Part shown: one piece after another, positions 47,981 to 56,067 of the stretch | Position numbering within the stretch: the stretch's first letter is position 1 | Layout: each line of letters begins with the position of its first letter | From: Rhizobium sp. PP-CC-3A-592 | GTDB lineage: Bacteria; Pseudomonadota; Alphaproteobacteria; Rhizobiales; Rhizobiaceae | Reading direction: 5' to 3' | Assembly: GCF_003217095.1 (NCBI RefSeq) | Contig: NZ_QJSR01000001.1 | Location: 906,009-970,008, forward strand | DNA: 64,000 nt | Notes under the pieces: generated by a model | What the model saw: the letters and a program-made list of their open reading frames with translations, nothing else | Told to the model about the DNA's origin: nothing | Databases searched by the model: none | Position numbers and translations under genes: made by a program

Positions 47981-47998
47981 TCCAGGTTCCCCAGCCAA
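47981..47998 (+). other. attR core
   Basis: Exact copy of the 18-bp tRNA-Gln end (30024-30041). ATCTT follows in both places with a one-base shift. It ends the mobile element. Confidence 0.93.
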
Positions 47999-48158
47999 AT
48001 CTTGCTAAATCCCGATTTTTGCTAATATTTTCGTCATTCCGGACCCCTTTTTGGCATCATCGGCGACCTGATGCCATGCGGCGCTGAGCGGCTTGCATCT
48101 CCCGGGCTCCCTCTTTGCTGGCTACCTGGCGATGGGGCGAAGCGGCCGTTCCCTTCCC

Positions 48159-48183
48159 GGAACATTGGCTCCCGGCCGGCGTT
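48159..48183 (+). promoter_or_regulatory. EcfG-type promoter
   Basis: GGAAC-N16-CGTT, an exact match to the general stress sigma factor consensus, 28 bp before the ATG at 48212. Confidence 0.75.
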
Positions 48184-48211
48184 TTCGATCAGGAAACCAA
48201 GGAGAAGCGAC

Positions 48212-48469
48212 ATGGCCGACAAAGACCGGGCTGGCGAAAAGGCTCATACGGACCGCAATCTCGATATTCATGACGAGGATGTGACGCCGATCGGGAGTGA
48301 GGCGGAGTTGAGAGGCAAGGATGGGGATGATGTGGAGCCGGATGATGTGATGTCGGCGGCTGCGCGTCGGGAGGCGGTTCGGTTGAAGGGCGACGTTTTT
48401 CTGGTGCGTTCCGATCTGGAAGATGCAGATCAGCGGGAAGCAACGCCGGGTGTGCGTGAGCAGGACTGA
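48212..48469 (+). CDS. Small acidic stress-associated protein
   Basis: 85 residues from ATG 48212 after AAGGAGAAGCGAC. Very rich in Asp/Glu, no hydrophobic core, probably unstructured (GSEAELRGKDGDDVEPDDVM). Function unknown. First gene right of the mobile element, with an EcfG promoter and a terminator of its own. Confidence 0.75.
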   Translation: MADKDRAGEKAHTDRNLDIHDEDVTPIGSEAELRGKDGDDVEPDDVMSAAARREAVRLKGDVFLVRSDLEDADQREATPGVREQD

Positions 48470-48504
48470 CGTTCTCTCAACAGGGATATCGAACGGTGAA
48501 AAGC

Positions 48505-48537
48505 GAGCGGCGGGGTGAAGCTCTGCCGCTCTTTTTT
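48505..48537 (+). terminator. Rho-independent terminator
   Basis: GAGCGGC / GCCGCTC stem followed by TTTTTT, 36 bp after the stop of the acidic protein gene. Confidence 0.85.
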
Positions 48538-48579
48538 CGTGTTTGCCGCGCTTGGCGAACGGGCCCGGGGCACCTCACA

Positions 48580-48604
48580 GGAACTTAAGCTTCGACGGTG
48601 CGTT
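48580..48604 (+). promoter_or_regulatory. EcfG-type promoter
   Basis: GGAAC-N16-CGTT, 48 bp before the ATG at 48653. Confidence 0.75.
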
Positions 48605-48652
48605 TTCTCTGCATGTGCCGATATTCGGCGAAACCACAAGGAGGAAGCTGTC

Positions 48653-49192
48653 ATGAACCAGCGTTTTGATCCGAACGAAAAACGCCCCGCAAATCCCACA
48701 TCCTGGCCCGCAGATGATGCGGCGAGAGCCGAGCAGGCTGCTCGCACGGACGCGGCGACGATGCGCCCGACCGCCGGGATTGACCCGGTGACGGCGGCAC
48801 CGATGGGTGATCCCTCGGCCCAGCGTCCGCTGGATCCGGCAGCACCGACCGCGCGGGCCCGTCGCAGCAACTGGCCGGTTCTGATCATTCTGCTTGCCGG
48901 TCTCGTACTGGCACTGCTGGTGTGGCTCCCGGCGGAAATGTCGAATGACACGTCCGACACGGCGATACAGCCCGCACCTGCCAGCCAGACGGCGACGCCA
49001 CCGGCCGCAGACGCTCCTGTTGCCACCGGTACGCAGGCCCCTGCAACGGCGCCGACCCCGACCCCGCCAGCGGCAACTGCCCCGGCTGAGACGGCTCCGG
49101 TCACCCCGGCAACGCCGCCGGCTGCAACGGATACCGCTCCGGCAACCGGCACGGCTCCGGCAACCGGTACTGCGCCGAGCACGGCTCCGTAA
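48653..49192 (+). CDS. One-TM protein with Ala/Pro/Thr-rich tail
   Basis: 179 residues from ATG 48653 after AAGGAGGAAGCTGTC. A disordered cytoplasmic N-terminus of about 70 residues, one TM helix (NWPVLIILLAGLVLALLVWL), then a low-complexity Ala/Pro/Thr periplasmic tail ending in repeated PATGTA units. Function unknown; a general stress response gene from its promoter. Confidence 0.8.
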   Translation: MNQRFDPNEKRPANPTSWPADDAARAEQAARTDAATMRPTAGIDPVTAAPMGDPSAQRPLDPAAPTARARRSNWPVLIILLAGLVLALLVWLPAEMSNDTSDTAIQPAPASQTATPPAADAPVATGTQAPATAPTPTPPAATAPAETAPVTPATPPAATDTAPATGTAPATGTAPSTAP

Positions 49193-49518
49193 GTCAGGCG
49201 TGAAGCTCGGTAAGTGCGTTTTAAGAATAATGAAAGCGAGGCCGGAAGGTCTCGCTTTTTTATTGGCGCGTTCCTTCGCCACGCTGACGCATTGCCCGGG
49301 TCGGTAAGGATGCAAAGAGACTCGCTTATCCGAGTGAGATGCTGGACGGCATCTCGACGGTGGCGTCGGCTCCTCGCCCACCCCATGCTGAGCAACCGTT
49401 ATCGTCTGGACGTGGCGCGCGTGCGGTACCGATGGCGTGACATAATCAGCCGCCCGGTCGAACCAAAGCCTCGCTCAGCGGTTTACCCACGTGAAACGAC
49501 CAGATCGAGGATCAGACG
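49193..49518. other. Intergenic region before the BON gene
   Basis: 326 bp. It holds the terminator at 49235 and, near 49458, only a degraded EcfG-like match (CGAAC-N16-GGTT, two mismatches). No gene seen. Confidence 0.4.
49235..49262 (+). terminator. Rho-independent terminator
   Basis: AGCGAGGCC / GGTCTCGCT (one G-T pair, GGAA loop) then TTTTTTATT, 43 bp after the stop at 49192. Confidence 0.88.
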
Positions 49519-50004
49519 ATGATCGAGAAAACCACACGCCGTGAAGAAGACTATCGTGATTATGAAGACCGAGACCTGAAGGACGGGTGGCCTTATGCCG
49601 ATGACGTCTCCGGTTCGCCGACCGATGTCGCCAACCGGTCTTATGGCGAGACGCCGGAGAGCTTCGACGAGTCGGGCAACCCGGGCTTTGAGACATCGGA
49701 CGAGACGGTTCGGATCGGCCATGGAGGCCCGGATATCCTGCGTGACGATCCGGAAGCCGATACTGACGATGATGGCATGGAAGAAGCGCTGTCCAACGCG
49801 CTCGAAGAACATGAGATCGACACCTCCGCCGTCGAGATTAAAGTTCTGCGCGGCGTTGCCGAACTGTCTGGTGAGGTCGAGACGGCAGCCGATCGTCGCG
49901 CTGTCGAGGAACTCGCATACCGCATTCCCGGCATCTCCAAGGTCCGTAACGACCTGACGACGATTGCCGTCGATGCGGCATTCCCGAGCGGGTTGAACGA
50001 TTGA
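49519..50004 (+). CDS. BON-domain protein
   Basis: 161 residues. The N-terminal 85 residues are acidic, Tyr/Asp rich and probably disordered. The BON domain (about 88-152) shows ALEEHEIDTSAVEIKVLRGV, AELSGEVETAADRRAVEELA and GISKVRNDL. BON domains bind phospholipids in OsmY-like stress proteins, but this one lacks a signal peptide. Preceded by GATCGAGGATCAGACG. Confidence 0.87.
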   Translation: MIEKTTRREEDYRDYEDRDLKDGWPYADDVSGSPTDVANRSYGETPESFDESGNPGFETSDETVRIGHGGPDILRDDPEADTDDDGMEEALSNALEEHEIDTSAVEIKVLRGVAELSGEVETAADRRAVEELAYRIPGISKVRNDLTTIAVDAAFPSGLND

Positions 50005-50150
50005 GATCTTACCTGCGCGTGGGCGGCTTATGTGGCGTCGGTGCATCGGCATTTGCCTAAGCTTGATGACTAGGACTATGAATCTTGGATAGTCTGTCTG
50101 CGCGGTCCTTCGGGCCGCGCAGTTTCGTGTTTGGCGCGTTGGGGGTGACG

Positions 50151-50990
50151 ATGGGGGATGTGGACGAGGCGCGCGGGGCGCCGTTTCATACGACGGCGTT
50201 CGTAACTGGGCTCGGCCGCGGTATTGCGGGCGCCCTCCTCTTTGCCCTGCCCATGCAGATGACGATGGAGATGTGGGATCTGGGCTTTGCCATGGATCGC
50301 TTCCGGCTCGCTCTGCTTCTTGTGATTACCGTGCCCCTGCTCGTGGGCATCGCCCATCGCATCGGTTTCGAGAAGACGTTTTCCTGGCGCGAGGATATTC
50401 GCGATGCCATGATCGCCTATGCGATCGGCATTCTCGCCAGCGCGATGATCCTCACCTTGTTCAAGCTTCTGACGCCGGAGACGGCCGAGCAGGATTTCCT
50501 CGGCAAGATCGCGCTGCAGGCCGTTCCCGCCGGCATCGGCGCGCTTCTCGGCCGCAGCCAGCTCGGCACCGACCCTGACGATGCGGAGGATGAGCCGGAC
50601 AGCGGCTATGGCGCCGAGCTTTTCATGATGGCGGTGGGTGCGCTGTTTCTCAACCTCAATATGGCGCCGACGGAAGAGATGATCCTGATCTCCTACAAGA
50701 TGACGCCGTGGCATGCGCTGGCCACCATCGCCCTGTCGATCCTCGTCATGCACGCCTTCGTCTATGCCGTCTCGTTCAAGGGTGGGCACGAGCTGGAGGA
50801 TACGCCGGGATGGCACGCGCTGATCCGGTTCACCCTGCCGGGCTACGTCATCGCGCTGCTCGTCAGCCTTTATTGCCTGTGGAGTTTCGGCAGGCTGGAC
50901 GGATCAGGCTCCATGCCGGCCTTGATGTCCACCATCGTGCTCGGCTTTCCCGGCGCGATTGGCGCTGCCGCCGCACGGCTGATCCTGTGA
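50151..50990 (+). CDS. TIGR02587-family (DUF2391) membrane protein
   Basis: 279 residues, about seven TM helices. Fits the TIGR02587 family of uncharacterised membrane proteins, e.g. GALLFALPMQMTMEMWDLGF and LNLNMAPTEEMILISYKMTP. It is followed 7 bp later by its usual partner, a TIGR02588-type protein. The start at 50151 follows TTGGGGGTGACG; the frame opens at 50085. Confidence 0.82.
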   Translation: MGDVDEARGAPFHTTAFVTGLGRGIAGALLFALPMQMTMEMWDLGFAMDRFRLALLLVITVPLLVGIAHRIGFEKTFSWREDIRDAMIAYAIGILASAMILTLFKLLTPETAEQDFLGKIALQAVPAGIGALLGRSQLGTDPDDAEDEPDSGYGAELFMMAVGALFLNLNMAPTEEMILISYKMTPWHALATIALSILVMHAFVYAVSFKGGHELEDTPGWHALIRFTLPGYVIALLVSLYCLWSFGRLDGSGSMPALMSTIVLGFPGAIGAAAARLIL

Positions 50991-50997
50991 GGTTCTG

Positions 50998-51405
50998 ATG
51001 GCACGTTCCCGCCGCAAGATCGTTCGCCGCCACCCGCACTGGATCGAGTGGACCACCGGTCTTCTCTCCACCGCGCTCGTCGCCACCATGACCGGCATGA
51101 TCCTTTACCACGGCCTGACCGCCAAAGATGCGGCACCGGCGCTCAGCGTCACCATCACCACACAAAGGCCGACGGTGCAGGGCTTCGAAGTTTCCTTTAT
51201 CGTTTCGAACGCCGGCAAGAAGACGGCTGCCGGCGTGCCCGTGACGGGACGGCTGCTGGATGGTGAGCGGCAAGAGGTGGAGACGCGGGAGGTGACGATC
51301 GACTACGTGCCCGCACAGTCTCAGGTGGAAGGTGCCCTTATGTTTTCTGCGGATCCCGGCACCTATCGGCTTGATATTCATGCCTCTGGTTACAGCGACC
51401 CCTGA
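50998..51405 (+). CDS. TIGR02588-family protein
   Basis: 135 residues. Basic N-terminus, one TM helix (about 18-38), then a periplasmic immunoglobulin-like beta domain (QGFEVSFIVSNAGKKTAAGV). It regularly pairs with TIGR02587 membrane proteins; function of the pair is unknown. Confidence 0.82.
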   Translation: MARSRRKIVRRHPHWIEWTTGLLSTALVATMTGMILYHGLTAKDAAPALSVTITTQRPTVQGFEVSFIVSNAGKKTAAGVPVTGRLLDGERQEVETREVTIDYVPAQSQVEGALMFSADPGTYRLDIHASGYSDP

Positions 51406-51429
51406 CCTCTTGTTCCGCTGATCTCGCCA

Positions 51430-51630
51430 TCAGTGAACGCGGTCGGCCATGGCCTCGCGGGTCGCGGCGATGTGGGCGGTCACGGCCTGATGCGCGGTGG
51501 CGGGATCGGCATAGACTTCGCCATCGAGCGGCCAGACGTGGAACTTGACGGCCATGAAGCGCAAGCCGCGCGCGTGCGGCATCAAGGTGCCGACGGCTTC
51601 GCCGGCAATCTCAACGATCTGTTTCTGCAT
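51430..51630 (-). CDS. Small hypothetical protein
   Basis: 66 residues from ATG 51630 after GCGGGAGATAGAC. Contains HVWPLDGEVYADPATAHQAV; helical, with no TM segment or recognised family. Confidence 0.6.
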   Translation of the reverse strand: MQKQIVEIAGEAVGTLMPHARGLRFMAVKFHVWPLDGEVYADPATAHQAVTAHIAATREAMADRVH

Positions 51631-51805
51631 GTCTATCTCCCGCTGCCGTGCCGCGGCAACCCATCTCTTCGCAGCCACGACGGCCTGTCGTGTGCAGCGA
51701 CGGGGAAACTGCAGGAGAGACCTATCGTTCCGTGTCCGACATCAAACAAACTTGTCCGCATCGCGAGGTTCATTTGATGGGACCGGGCGTTGCGAAGGCG
51801 TGGGC

Positions 51806-53062
51806 TCAGGCGACGAAGCGTTCCGGACGATAGGGGCCGAGATCGACGATGGTCGTGCGTTCGCCGGTCATCTTTTCGGCCAGCGCACGGCCGGTGACGG
51901 GGCCGAGGGTCATGCCGTGATGGGCGTGGCCGAAGGCAAACCACAGGCCTTCATGCCGCGGCGCCTTGCCGATGATGGGCATCATGTCCGGGGTGCAGGG
52001 CCGCGCACCCATCCAGGGCTCCTCGTCGCGACGCTCGGCGAGCGGGAAGAAGTCGCGGGCGACGCGCTCCGCGCGGGCGAGCTGCACCGGCGTCTTCGGC
52101 GCATCACGGGTCGCGAACTCAGCGCCGGTCGTGAGCCGGATTCCGCGCAGCATGGGCGCGAGAAAGTATCCCTTCTCGGCGTCGAGCACCCAGTTGTTCA
52201 GCCGTTCGCCCTCCTGCGTGCCGTAATGCATGTGGTAGCCACGCTTGACCGCGAGCGGGTACCGGTAACCGAGCTTGCGGGTGACGGTGTCCGCCCAGGG
52301 ACCAAGGGCCACGACGACCTCCGCCGCCTCAATCGGTCCATCCGGCGAAGCGATACGCCAGCCGGGACCTTCCAGAACGTGCTCGAGCGTTGCGGCATCG
52401 CCCGCGACCAGGCGCCCGCCCAGGGACTGGAAATAGGTGAGGTAGGCCTTGTTCAGGCTATGGGGATCGCGGATCGACCACGGATCGGTCCATCGCAGAC
52501 CGCCGGCAAGGTCGATGCGGATCGAGGGTTCCAGTGCCTTGACATCGCTCGGCGACAGCTTCTGGTGATTGACGCCGAAGCCGGCCGACAGGCGCTCGGC
52601 CTCCTTATAGGCAGCATCGCGGGCGGCATCCGTGCGGAAAACCTTCATCCAGCCATCGCGCTGGATAAGGTTGTCGGCACCGGACGCCTTGATGAGGTCG
52701 GCATGCTCGGTGATCGAGTTCTCGATCAGCGGGGCATAGAGCCTTGCGATATGCTGGTGCTGGGTAAAGCCCGAATTCCACCAGTAGCGCACCAGAAACG
52801 GCACCAGACCCGGCAGGGCCTTCAGGTGATAGTGGGCGTCGATCGTGTTGTTCAGGGCATAGCGGAACAAGGCGCCGAAATCATGCGGGAAGCCGTAGGG
52901 CACGACGCCCTCGCGCTGGATGAGGCCGGCATTGCCGAAGGAGGTCTCCTCCCCCGCCCCGCGGCGGTCGACGAGCAAAACCGATTTTCCGCGCCGTGCG
53001 AGATGGATCGCCGTGGACAGGCCGACAATCCCTGCACCCAGAACCGCCACATCCGTCTTCAT
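51806..53062 (-). CDS. FAD-dependent D-amino acid dehydrogenase-type oxidoreductase
   Basis: 418 residues from MKTDVAVLGAGIVGLSTAIH, the FAD-binding G-x-G-x2-G. DadA-like features: ETSFGNAGLIQREGVVPYGF, VKRGYHMHYG, and the C-terminal ARPCTPDMMPIIGKAP with GHAHHGMTLGPVTG. DadA-type enzymes deaminate D-amino acids to keto acids at the inner membrane. The exact substrate is unresolved; no alr gene is nearby. Confidence 0.85.
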   Translation of the reverse strand: MKTDVAVLGAGIVGLSTAIHLARRGKSVLLVDRRGAGEETSFGNAGLIQREGVVPYGFPHDFGALFRYALNNTIDAHYHLKALPGLVPFLVRYWWNSGFTQHQHIARLYAPLIENSITEHADLIKASGADNLIQRDGWMKVFRTDAARDAAYKEAERLSAGFGVNHQKLSPSDVKALEPSIRIDLAGGLRWTDPWSIRDPHSLNKAYLTYFQSLGGRLVAGDAATLEHVLEGPGWRIASPDGPIEAAEVVVALGPWADTVTRKLGYRYPLAVKRGYHMHYGTQEGERLNNWVLDAEKGYFLAPMLRGIRLTTGAEFATRDAPKTPVQLARAERVARDFFPLAERRDEEPWMGARPCTPDMMPIIGKAPRHEGLWFAFGHAHHGMTLGPVTGRALAEKMTGERTTIVDLGPYRPERFVA

Positions 53063-53180
53063 CGTGCTCAACTCCATATTCCCAGTGCGTCGCGTCGTTG
53101 TGCCTATGTCAGCATTTTCCAGACGTTCCGCAACAGGTCTGATCAGGAATTCGCTGTTCAGCCGTCCTCTCCGCACAACG

Positions 53181-53208
53181 AAAAAGGGAGTGGCGAACCA
53201 CTCCCTTT
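53181..53208 (-). terminator. Rho-independent terminator of the DUF1328 gene
   Basis: AAAGGGAGTGG / CCACTCCCTTT, CGAA loop; on the minus strand it ends in TTTTT. It may also act in the other direction. Confidence 0.85.
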
Positions 53209-53241
53209 CCGATGATATCCGTACGTCGTTTCCGTCAACAC

Positions 53242-53409
53242 TCAGGTGCGGCGACGCATCACGCTGGCGACGAGCGAAATGACGAGGAACGCAAGGAACA
53301 GGAAGAACAGGATCTGCGCAATACCGGCAGATGCGCCAGCAATACCGCCGAAACCGAGAACACCTGCAATGATGGCAACGACGAGAAAAACAAGTGCGTA
53401 GTACAGCAT
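53242..53409 (-). CDS. DUF1328 (UPF0391) small membrane protein
   Basis: 55 residues: [20 protein letters not shown], then [20 protein letters not shown] and [15 protein letters not shown]. Two TM helices. A full match to the DUF1328 family of short stress-associated inner membrane proteins. The ATG follows CGGAGGAAGAAGCC. An EcfG promoter lies 31 bp upstream. Confidence 0.92.
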   Translation of the reverse strand: MLYYALVFLVVAIIAGVLGFGGIAGASAGIAQILFFLFLAFLVISLVASVMRRRT

Positions 53410-53440
53410 GGCTTCTTCCTCCGATTAATTCATGCTCACC

Positions 53441-53465
53441 AACGCATCACAATATCGTTTGTTCC
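53441..53465 (-). promoter_or_regulatory. EcfG-type promoter
   Basis: On the minus strand GGAAC-N16-CGTT, reading toward the DUF1328 gene. Confidence 0.8.
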
Positions 53466-53694
53466 CCCAGTGCGTGTGATGCGAAGGCAGCTATCAGGAT
53501 TGATGTGATGGCTGCGCGGTACGAGGCCATAGGTAACAGCTGGAAAAATCGGGATCTTTTACCGGCGCATTCGCCCCATTATCGCGGCCACAAAGCGTCT
53601 CCCCGCCAACCGCTTCGGGCAATGACCTTTAAGTATTCATTTACCATAACCGGAGCGCTGGTTCATTTTGACACGACGTTGCCACAGGATGAGC

Positions 53695-53719
53695 GGAACT
53701 TCACCGTGCACGAGGCGTT
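53695..53719 (+). promoter_or_regulatory. EcfG-type promoter
   Basis: GGAAC-N16-CGTT, 32 bp before the ATG at 53752. The rest of the 342-bp region 53410-53751 shows no gene. Confidence 0.78.
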
Positions 53720-53751
53720 GAGTTCACGATTCATTGAGGCGAGACACCAAC

Positions 53752-53952
53752 ATGACCGTATCGAACGCACATATCTGGAAGTCCGTTGCGGCCTCGGCGC
53801 GGCCCGCATCGCGCTCGAGCGAGAAGAACCTTCACATCGGTCAGACGCTGAAGGATCTCTACTTCAACGGTCAGATGCCGGCGACGGATGGGCGGTTCGA
53901 GCAGTTGCTGGGTGAACTGGATTCGTCGGAAGACCGCAGCGAGCGGCATTGA
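53752..53952 (+). CDS. Second NepR-like anti-sigma factor (paralogue)
   Basis: 66 residues. The C-terminal 35 (HIGQTLKDLYFNGQMPATDG, then RFEQLLGELD) follow the NepR pattern of an amphipathic helix I-x2-x-L-R/K-x-L/V-Y, a Pro turn and D-x-F-x2-LL-x2-LD. Compared with the gene at 56068 the turn is longer. The N-terminus differs. NepR proteins sequester EcfG sigma factors and are released by PhyR. It has its own EcfG promoter, so it could give negative feedback. Confidence 0.6.
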   Translation: MTVSNAHIWKSVAASARPASRSSEKNLHIGQTLKDLYFNGQMPATDGRFEQLLGELDSSEDRSERH

Positions 53953-53976
53953 TTTTCATCAGGCAGAGATCGTAAG

Positions 53977-54001
53977 GGCGGCCCCGTGGGTCGCCTTTTT
54001 T
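53977..54001 (+). terminator. Rho-independent terminator
   Basis: GGCGGCCC / GGGTCGCC (one G-T pair) then TTTTTT, 24 bp after the NepR-like gene. Confidence 0.85.
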
Positions 54002-54038
54002 GTTGTCTGGGAGATGGGTGATGACAATCGGCGAACAT

Positions 54039-54068
54039 GAAAAAGGCGGCCGAGCGATCGGCCGCCTT
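54039..54068 (-). terminator. Rho-independent terminator of the PRC-barrel gene
   Basis: AAGGCGGCCGA / TCGGCCGCCTT, 11-bp stem with 4-nt loop; the minus strand continues with TTT. It is 12 bp after the stop at 54081. Confidence 0.88.
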
Positions 54069-54080
54069 GTCCTTACGAGA

Positions 54081-55061
54081 TCAGGGCTTCGGGTTGGCGA
54101 GCACGATGCTGCCGGGGTCGGCCTTGTAGGCGGCAGCATCGTAGGCGGGCTGGGTTTCCAGCTGCTCCTTGGTGTAGGGCGAGTAGATCGTCATCGCGCC
54201 CTTGGCATCGGCCATCACCTGAATATTGGCAGCACTCATCGCCACTGGCTTCTGCGCGATGCCGAGAAAGCCGCCGACGTCGATGATATAGGCTTCGAGC
54301 TTGCCGTCCTTCGCCAGGATCACATCGCCGACCTCGCCGATCTTCGTGTCGTCGGCCACCTTCACCGGCGTGCCGATCAGCTTGTCGGCCGACAGCATGG
54401 CGGCATCGACCGGCTTCAGCTCGTCCGTGGGTTCGACGGTCGCGGTGGTTGCGGCGTCAGGCGCCAGATCCGGATCGGTCATCTCCGGTGTGGTGCCGGT
54501 CTGCGGAACGATCGGTTCGGCGCCGGCGGCGTCCATCGGAACCTCCGTATTCTCCGGCGTTGCGAGCGGCTTGGCGGCGGTGTCCGTGGATGCTGCGGGC
54601 ATCGTGGCTGCGGTGTCCTTGGTGACGGCACCATCCATGACAGCCTTGCGCTGGAAGGCGGGCGCTGCTTCGAGGTCCTGCTTGGTCATGGAGACCACGA
54701 GGATCTTGGAGCCATCACGCTCCGACCACGAGGCGCGATCGAAATTGACGGCCACATCCTTTTCGCCGATGCCGAGGAAGCCGCCGACGCCGACGACGAG
54801 CGCCTCGGTGGCGCCGGCCGCGTTGATCACGACATCCTTGACCTCGCCGATTGCTTCGCCCTCCTCGTCAACGCCCGTATAGACCGTCTTGCCGATGACG
54901 TTGGACGCGAGCATGTCGTCGCCTGCTGCGACGGCTGCGGGTGATGCCGCAGGGGCAGAGGCTGCCGGTACTGCTGCGGGTGCTGCCGGCGTCTGCTGCG
55001 CCAGTGCGGTACCGGCGAGAGCGGCAGCAAGAACTGTGCTTGCCAGAAGGGTTTTCAGCAT
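54081..55061 (-). CDS. Exported protein with two PRC-barrel domains
   Basis: 326 residues from MLKTLLASTVLAAALAGTAL, a signal peptide. First PRC-barrel at about 55-130 (LASNVIGKTVYTGVDEEG, VGVGGFLGIGEKDVAVNFD), second at about 225-300 (LIGTPVKVADDTKIGEVGDV, VGGFLGIAQKPVAMS). An acidic Ala/Thr/Pro linker joins them. Common stress-related envelope proteins in rhizobia. Start chosen at the signal peptide. Confidence 0.88.
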   Translation of the reverse strand: MLKTLLASTVLAAALAGTALAQQTPAAPAAVPAASAPAASPAAVAAGDDMLASNVIGKTVYTGVDEEGEAIGEVKDVVINAAGATEALVVGVGGFLGIGEKDVAVNFDRASWSERDGSKILVVSMTKQDLEAAPAFQRKAVMDGAVTKDTAATMPAASTDTAAKPLATPENTEVPMDAAGAEPIVPQTGTTPEMTDPDLAPDAATTATVEPTDELKPVDAAMLSADKLIGTPVKVADDTKIGEVGDVILAKDGKLEAYIIDVGGFLGIAQKPVAMSAANIQVMADAKGAMTIYSPYTKEQLETQPAYDAAAYKADPGSIVLANPKP

Positions 55062-55348
55062 CGGATTGCTCCTTGGAACGTGAGACGATGGGACGGAATG
55101 AAATGACGGGTCGGGGTGGCGAGGCGCGTGCGACAGTGTTTCGGGATACGCGCTCTCGGAAAGCATTATGGAACGGAGAGAACATGTGGGAGGCGGAACG
55201 CAGCTTTGAGCGCGTGCCGGCGGCCATCATGGCCGACTTCGTGTTGCAGAGGCGATCGCATCACCCCTTTGGTGACGCCGGATACGTCGCTGATTTCGCG
55301 CCGGTCACCTGCCACACCACACTATCCCTTCATCCACACAGCCCCCAC

Positions 55349-55374
55349 AACGCAGGCAGGGCAGGATTTGTTCC
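55349..55374 (-). promoter_or_regulatory. Possible EcfG-type promoter
   Basis: On the minus strand GGAAC-N17-CGTT, 288 bp upstream of the PRC-barrel gene. The distance is long, so confidence is low. Confidence 0.4.
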
Positions 55375-55457
55375 CATGGCGAGGCAGCAGTCCGCGATAG
55401 AAGCAGGTCGGTGAACGGCTCCTAGATGCGGGTATCAAAGTGGTATGATCAGTGCTT

Positions 55458-55482
55458 GGAACAAAAGGGACAAACGCGCGTT
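55458..55482 (+). promoter_or_regulatory. EcfG-type promoter
   Basis: GGAAC-N16-CGTT, 40 bp before the ATG of the DUF3309 gene. The rest of 55062-55522 shows no gene. Confidence 0.8.
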
Positions 55483-55522
55483 ATAGCTCCGCATTCCGAA
55501 TGAACCCAAAGAGGAACCGCCA

Positions 55523-55678
55523 ATGCTCGGCACAATTCTCGTGATCGTCCTTGTACTCCTGCTCATCGGCGCTCTGCCGACGTGGGGCCACAGCCGCAGC
55601 TGGGGCTACGGACCTTCCGGTGGCCTGGGCTTGGTGGTTGTTATCCTTCTTGTGTTGGTCCTTATGGGACGCATATAA
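55523..55678 (+). CDS. DUF3309-type small membrane protein
   Basis: 51 residues: MLGTILVIVLVLLLIGALPT, then WGHSRSWGYGPSGGLG and a second hydrophobic helix ending MGRI. This is the DUF3309 family. ATG after GAGGAACCGCCA. Transcribed from its own EcfG promoter and probably with the lipoprotein gene 55 bp downstream. Confidence 0.9.
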   Translation: MLGTILVIVLVLLLIGALPTWGHSRSWGYGPSGGLGLVVVILLVLVLMGRI

Positions 55679-55733
55679 AACCTCGGCTTTCCCAGAGGGC
55701 CATCCACATCACGTTGAACCGGAGGATATCACC

Positions 55734-55982
55734 ATGAAAAAAGCTCTTCTCGCCGTCGCCCTGATCATGCCACTCGCAGCCTGCACCCAGACGGAACGCG
55801 GCGCCGGCATCGGTGCCGCATCGGGTGCCATCATCGGCGGCGTGGCAACCGGCAACGTCCGTGGCGCAGCGATCGGCGCTGGCGTGGGCGGCCTTGCCGG
55901 CGCGCTGATCGGCCAGGCAAACGAGCCGGGTCGCTGCATCTACCGCGACCGCAACGGCCGTCGCTACACCGCATCCTGCTGA
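55734..55982 (+). CDS. Small glycine-zipper lipoprotein
   Basis: 82 residues. Lipobox LAAC in MKKALLAVALIMPLAACTQT. A glycine-zipper follows (GAGIGAASGAIIGGVATGNV, RGAAIGAGVGGLAGALIG), and the end has YRDRNGRRYTASC. Similar to the 17-kDa/SlyB-like envelope proteins. GGAGGATATCACC precedes the ATG. Confidence 0.87.
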   Translation: MKKALLAVALIMPLAACTQTERGAGIGAASGAIIGGVATGNVRGAAIGAGVGGLAGALIGQANEPGRCIYRDRNGRRYTASC

Positions 55983-56011
55983 TTGGTTCGATCCATCATC
56001 GACTGACACGG

Positions 56012-56037
56012 AAAAACGGGCCTCGGCCCGTTTTTTT
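56012..56037. terminator. Bidirectional terminator between the lipoprotein gene and nepR
   Basis: AAAAACGGGCC-TC-GGCCCGTTTTTTT. T-runs on both strands; serves the plus lipoprotein gene and the minus nepR gene. Confidence 0.92.
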
Positions 56038-56067
56038 GTGTCCGCAGTCTGGCACTTCGTTCTTTCG

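Larger units (their letters stand above)
30024..47998 (+). mobile_element. Integrative mobilizable element in tRNA-Gln with defence cargo
   Basis: About 18 kb bounded by a perfect 18-bp direct repeat derived from the tRNA 3' end. A tyrosine integrase lies next to the tRNA, a relaxase and a replicase-like gene in the middle, and methyltransferase/defence genes to the right. There is no type IV secretion operon, so transfer would need a helper. The DNA is visibly less GC-rich and has different codon use from both flanks. Paired ACCCCCAC sites lie inside both ends. Confidence 0.9.

Noticed and set aside
49458-49482. EcfG promoter for the BON gene
   Set aside because: CGAAC-N16-GGTT differs from the consensus at two key positions, unlike the exact matches nearby.
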